Positions 6,094 to 7,795 of a DNA stretch of 7,795 nucleotides are shown here, one piece after another (positions within the stretch are counted from its first letter, which is position 1; every line of letters begins with the position of its first letter). The position numbers and the translations under genes are program-made. The notes beneath the pieces were generated by a model. That model was not told the origin of the DNA. It made no database searches and saw only the letters and a list, made by a program, of their open reading frames with translations. Origin of the DNA: Candidatus Aminicenantota bacterium (lineage in GTDB: Bacteria > Acidobacteriota > Aminicenantia > Aminicenantales > Aminicenantaceae); the NCBI GenBank assembly GCA_013139435.1, contig WTAW01000444.1, positions 1 to 7,795 of the forward strand, in the 5' to 3' direction.

Positions 6094-6143
6094 CACTGCC
6101 TCGCCGCTGCAGCAACCTCAACTCGTGAATAATCCAGGCTAAT

Positions 6144-6175
6144 TTCTAACATCCTGAGATTCTAACATCCTAAGA
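6144..6175. repeat. 16-bp tandem duplication
   Basis: TTCTAACATCCTGAGA (6144-6159) is followed without a gap by TTCTAACATCCTAAGA (6160-6175), differing at one position. It begins one base after the CTAA target duplication of element R. A short local duplication is the simplest reading. The second unit can form a small hairpin, ATCCT-AAGAG-AGGAT at 6167-6181, with no T tract after it. Confidence 0.55.
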
Positions 6176-6346
6176 GAGGATTTCACACAGTTGTCAATCT
6201 TTTTTATTGATATCTAAGAGTGTCTGCCGGATTTGTTAAGGCTGCTTTCATTGTTTGGTAACTCAATGTCAATCGATTTGTTCCGATAAACAGAGATTAT
6301 TGGCAGTTGCCGAAGATGGCAGCGTCGTATTCGGGGAGTAATGAGA

Positions 6347-6520
6347 TCAGCGAACAAGTATCATCTTTTCATTCCTGGGATAGAGCGCTTCGATCCCTCT
6401 TTCTGTGACAATTGCATTGTCCTCAAAATTGATGGCCAGTCGTTCTCCCCATTTGGGAATCCATGTATGGACGATAAATTCAAATGCGATAAGGTTTTTG
6501 GGCTGGTTCTCTCCTTCCTT
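6347..6520 (-). pseudogene. C-terminal relic of an M24-family metallopeptidase (Xaa-Pro peptidase-like)
   Basis: On the minus strand 57 open codons end at TGA (6349-6347). The translation contains FEFIVHTWIPKWGERL, then AINFEDNAIVTERGIEAL, then YPRNEKMILVR. This is the end of the pita-bread fold in M24 peptidases: the WG turn, the metal-binding Glu in the 'xEDxxxVT' strand, the 'G-x-E-x-L' turn, and a hydrophobic last strand. A TGA at 6523-6521 and further stops lie just upstream in this frame, and neither other minus-strand frame shows the conserved histidine motifs. The N-terminal creatinase domain and most of the catalytic domain (normally several hundred residues) are missing, so this is a decayed or deleted gene. 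It is convergent with the kinase-like gene, with element R between them. Assignment is by motif recognition only. Confidence 0.6.
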
Positions 6521-6670
6521 TCATATGAGATCTCTTTTCTACTCTTGACTCAGTTTGGACAGCGAGTATCCAGAAGAATGTCGTTTATGATATATATTAA
6601 AAATATTTGAACCTCAGAAGAAGTGTCAAAGAGGTACGCACGCAGTCTGAAAAAATTGAGACAGATTATA

Positions 6671-6677
6671 AAGGTGA
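6671..6677 (+). promoter_or_regulatory. Ribosome-binding site deciding the TTG start of the transporter
   Basis: AAGGTGA at 6671-6677 is nine bases before TTG at 6687. An in-frame TGA at 6675-6677 excludes a longer protein. The next in-frame ATG lies well inside the first transmembrane helix, so TTG is the only start that gives the complete MATE N-terminus. Confidence 0.65.
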
Positions 6678-6686
6678 AGAAGTAGC

Positions 6687-7795
6687 TTGAAAGACAAAGA
6701 CACAAACCGAGAGATCCTGCGGCTAGCCATTCCTAATATCCTGAGCAATATCTCCATACCCCTTCTGGGGATGGTGGATACAGCGCTTATGGGCCGGTTG
6801 GATTCAGAGATCTATATAGGTGCTGTGGCTCTAGGCAGCATAATCTTTAACATCATCTACTGGGGCTTCGGATTTCTCCGGATGGGGACTACGGGTCTCA
6901 CAGCCCAATCATACGGTCAAAACGATCGAAAAGAGTGTTCAGCTATTCTGGGACGCAGCCTGTTGTTTGCGTTGGGCGGAACCATCATCATCCTCGCTCT
7001 TCAGTCTGTGATCGCCTGGATCGGTTTTAGCCTCCTCCAGGGTGATGAAACTGTTAAGGCTCTGGCCACGCAATATTTTTATATCCGCATCTATGCAGCA
7101 CCAGCCACGCTCGGCTTGTATGTTTTTCAGGGTTGGTTTCTGGGCATGCAAAATGCTCGATATCCGATGGTTCTTGCCATCTTCGTCAATCTGTTGAATA
7201 TTGTGTTCAACATCGTGTTCGTCCTCCAGATGGGGATGAAGGTCGATGGAGTCGCTTTGGGAACAGTCTGCGCCCAATATTTGGGCCTGGCCCTGGCAGT
7301 AGGGATGTTCTTCTTTAAATATCGTCCCTTTGTCGCTCTGTTCGAGCGGAGACAGATCTTTCGGCTTACTGCTATTAAACGCTTTTTTGCCATTAATATT
7401 GATATCTTCATCCGTACTGTTTGTTTGGTCTTCACTTTCGCTTTCTTCATCTCCGCTTCTGCAGCCATCGATTCGCTGACACTTGCTGCAAATCAAATCC
7501 TTCTTCAGTACATATCCTTAATGTCCTACGCTGTTGATGGATTCGCTTTCGCCGCTGAAAGTTTGGTGGGACGATATATCGGGGCAAGGGATTCTGCCCA
7601 CCTCAGAAAATCCGTGCGCTATCTTTTTTATTGGGGAATTGGATTGGGGACGGCTTTTGCGCTGGTTTATGGTGTGGTCGGGAAGGGTCTTCTGCTGGTC
7701 TTCACCGATCAGATTGAGATCATTCAAGCGGCTGTGCCCTTTGTCTGGTGGATGGTGGCTATCAGCTTAGCCGGTTCGGTGGCCTACATGTGGGA
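6687..7795 (+). CDS. MATE family transporter, DinF-like (partial, runs off right edge)
   Basis: An open frame from TTG (6687) gives 369 complete codons with no stop before the edge. The start, NREILRLAIPNILSNISIP then LLGMVDTALMGRL, is the typical first helix of DinF-branch MATE exporters. GFLRMGTTGLTAQSYGQND follows. Hydrophobic helices alternate with short loops: 12-30, 45-65, 88-112, 130-155 and 160-180, then a second half beginning near FFAINIDIFIRT with SYAVDGFAFAAESLVGRYIGA. MATE proteins are about 12-helix inner-membrane antiporters that use Na+ or H+ gradients to expel organic cations or drugs. Typical length is about 440-460 residues, so about 70-90 residues lie beyond the window. 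The substrate cannot be read from sequence, and the link to DNA-damage induction known for E. coli dinF is not implied here. It stands alone after a gene-poor stretch. Confidence 0.92.
   Translation, partial: MKDKDTNREILRLAIPNILSNISIPLLGMVDTALMGRLDSEIYIGAVALGSIIFNIIYWGFGFLRMGTTGLTAQSYGQNDRKECSAILGRSLLFALGGTIIILALQSVIAWIGFSLLQGDETVKALATQYFYIRIYAAPATLGLYVFQGWFLGMQNARYPMVLAIFVNLLNIVFNIVFVLQMGMKVDGVALGTVCAQYLGLALAVGMFFFKYRPFVALFERRQIFRLTAIKRFFAINIDIFIRTVCLVFTFAFFISASAAIDSLTLAANQILLQYISLMSYAVDGFAFAAESLVGRYIGARDSAHLRKSVRYLFYWGIGLGTAFALVYGVVGKGLLLVFTDQIEIIQAAVPFVWWMVAISLAGSVAYMW

Larger units (their letters stand above)
5886..6138 (+). mobile_element. MITE-like non-autonomous element, copy R, with 4-bp target duplication
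   Basis: This 253-bp element has terminal inverted repeats CCTGAATTATTCA (5886-5898) and TGAATAATCCAGG (6126-6138), with one mismatch. It is flanked on both sides by CTAA (5882-5885 and 6139-6142), a perfect 4-bp direct repeat that marks an insertion event. The TAA of that duplication is the stop codon of the kinase-like gene. It shares its first ~145 bases and last 23 bases with element L, in inverse orientation, while 6031-6115 is unrelated to L and rich in dyads. It encodes no transposase, so mobility must have been supplied from elsewhere. Ends beginning CCT with a 4-bp duplication would suit an IS1380-type transposase. That is from memory and unverified. Confidence 0.85.
6139..6686. other. 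Gene-poor intergenic stretch with relic DNA
   Basis: Between element R and the transporter gene I see only the 16-bp tandem repeat (6144-6175), the M24 peptidase relic (6347-6520) and the RBS of the transporter. In 6182-6346 I see no supported gene, terminator or repeat. In 6521-6686 the DNA becomes AT-rich, with stops in the frame of the relic, and no convincing promoter is visible. A plus-strand frame from 6341 to 6610 exists but is antisense to the relic and has no RBS, so I do not call it. Confidence 0.5.

Noticed and set aside
5905..6132. A standalone 75-residue protein-coding gene
   Set aside because: The ATG lies inside the module's inverted repeat without a ribosome-binding site, the second half differs completely from copy L, and the stop is formed by the outer inverted repeat. 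Only the first ~43 codons are shared, and this is reported as a finding instead.
58..6138. A composite transposon in which the two inverted elements move the 5.5-kb segment with the TPR, VWFA-related, ABM-like and kinase-like genes
   Set aside because: Copy R has its own perfect CTAA duplication on both sides, so it inserted by itself. The outer flanks of the pair (TTAC at 54-57, CTAA at 6139-6142) do not match. No transposase is present.
58..6138. Inversion of the intervening segment by recombination between the two elements
   Set aside because: After an inversion the target duplications would be exchanged between the copies. Copy R still has matching flanks, and the flanks of copy L do not match the complement of those of copy R.
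6341..6610. A plus-strand 89-residue protein
   Set aside because: It has no RBS and no recognisable domain, and it is antisense to the M24 peptidase relic, which better explains the open frame.
6939..7496. A 185-residue minus-strand protein
   Set aside because: It lies wholly opposite the well-supported MATE transporter. It is rich in Asp, Glu, Lys, Ser and Gln, as expected from reading hydrophobic membrane codons backwards.

Overview
The window looks like a chromosomal segment from a Gram-negative-type bacterium, most likely Acidobacteriota or a relative such as Candidatus Aminicenantes. The main reason is the 749-residue secreted protein at 2343-4592, which has the layout of the 'VWFA-related Acidobacterial domain' family. 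The other pointers are a large signal-peptide TPR protein diverging from it, moderate base composition and AT-rich intergenic DNA. This placement is an inference from protein style, not a phylogenetic result.

Layout from left to right: (1) the first 13 codons of a minus-strand exported protein (1-39); (2) a 308-bp non-autonomous mobile element, copy L (58-365); (3) a minus-strand TPR protein (361-2115); (4) a 227-bp divergent control region (2116-2342); (5) the VWFA-related secreted protein (2343-4592); (6) a small dimeric alpha/beta-barrel (ABM-like) protein with its own promoter (4667-4969); (7) a secreted protein with a PI3/4-kinase/HipA/Fam20-like catalytic signature (5064-5885); (8) a second, oppositely oriented copy R of the same element (5886-6138), flanked by a perfect 4-bp CTAA duplication; (9) gene-poor DNA with a 16-bp tandem repeat and the C-terminal relic of an M24 metallopeptidase on the minus strand (6347-6520); (10) a MATE/DinF-type transporter with a TTG start, cut by the right edge (6687-7795).

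The most interesting content is the pair of mobile elements and the secreted kinase-like protein. The elements share outer inverted ends (CCTGRAYTATTCA type), a conserved ~120-bp inner module bounded by a perfect 14-bp inverted repeat, and a small hairpin with a compensatory base change. Their remaining cores are unrelated. Both sit directly at the stop codon of a gene, in the same orientation relative to it, and copy L supplies the TPR gene's stop codon. The TPR/VWFA pair probably acts at or outside the cytoplasmic membrane, and the kinase-like protein probably acts in the same compartment. A functional link between these genes is suggested only by proximity and shared export signals. No rRNA, tRNA, CRISPR array or intact transposase was seen.
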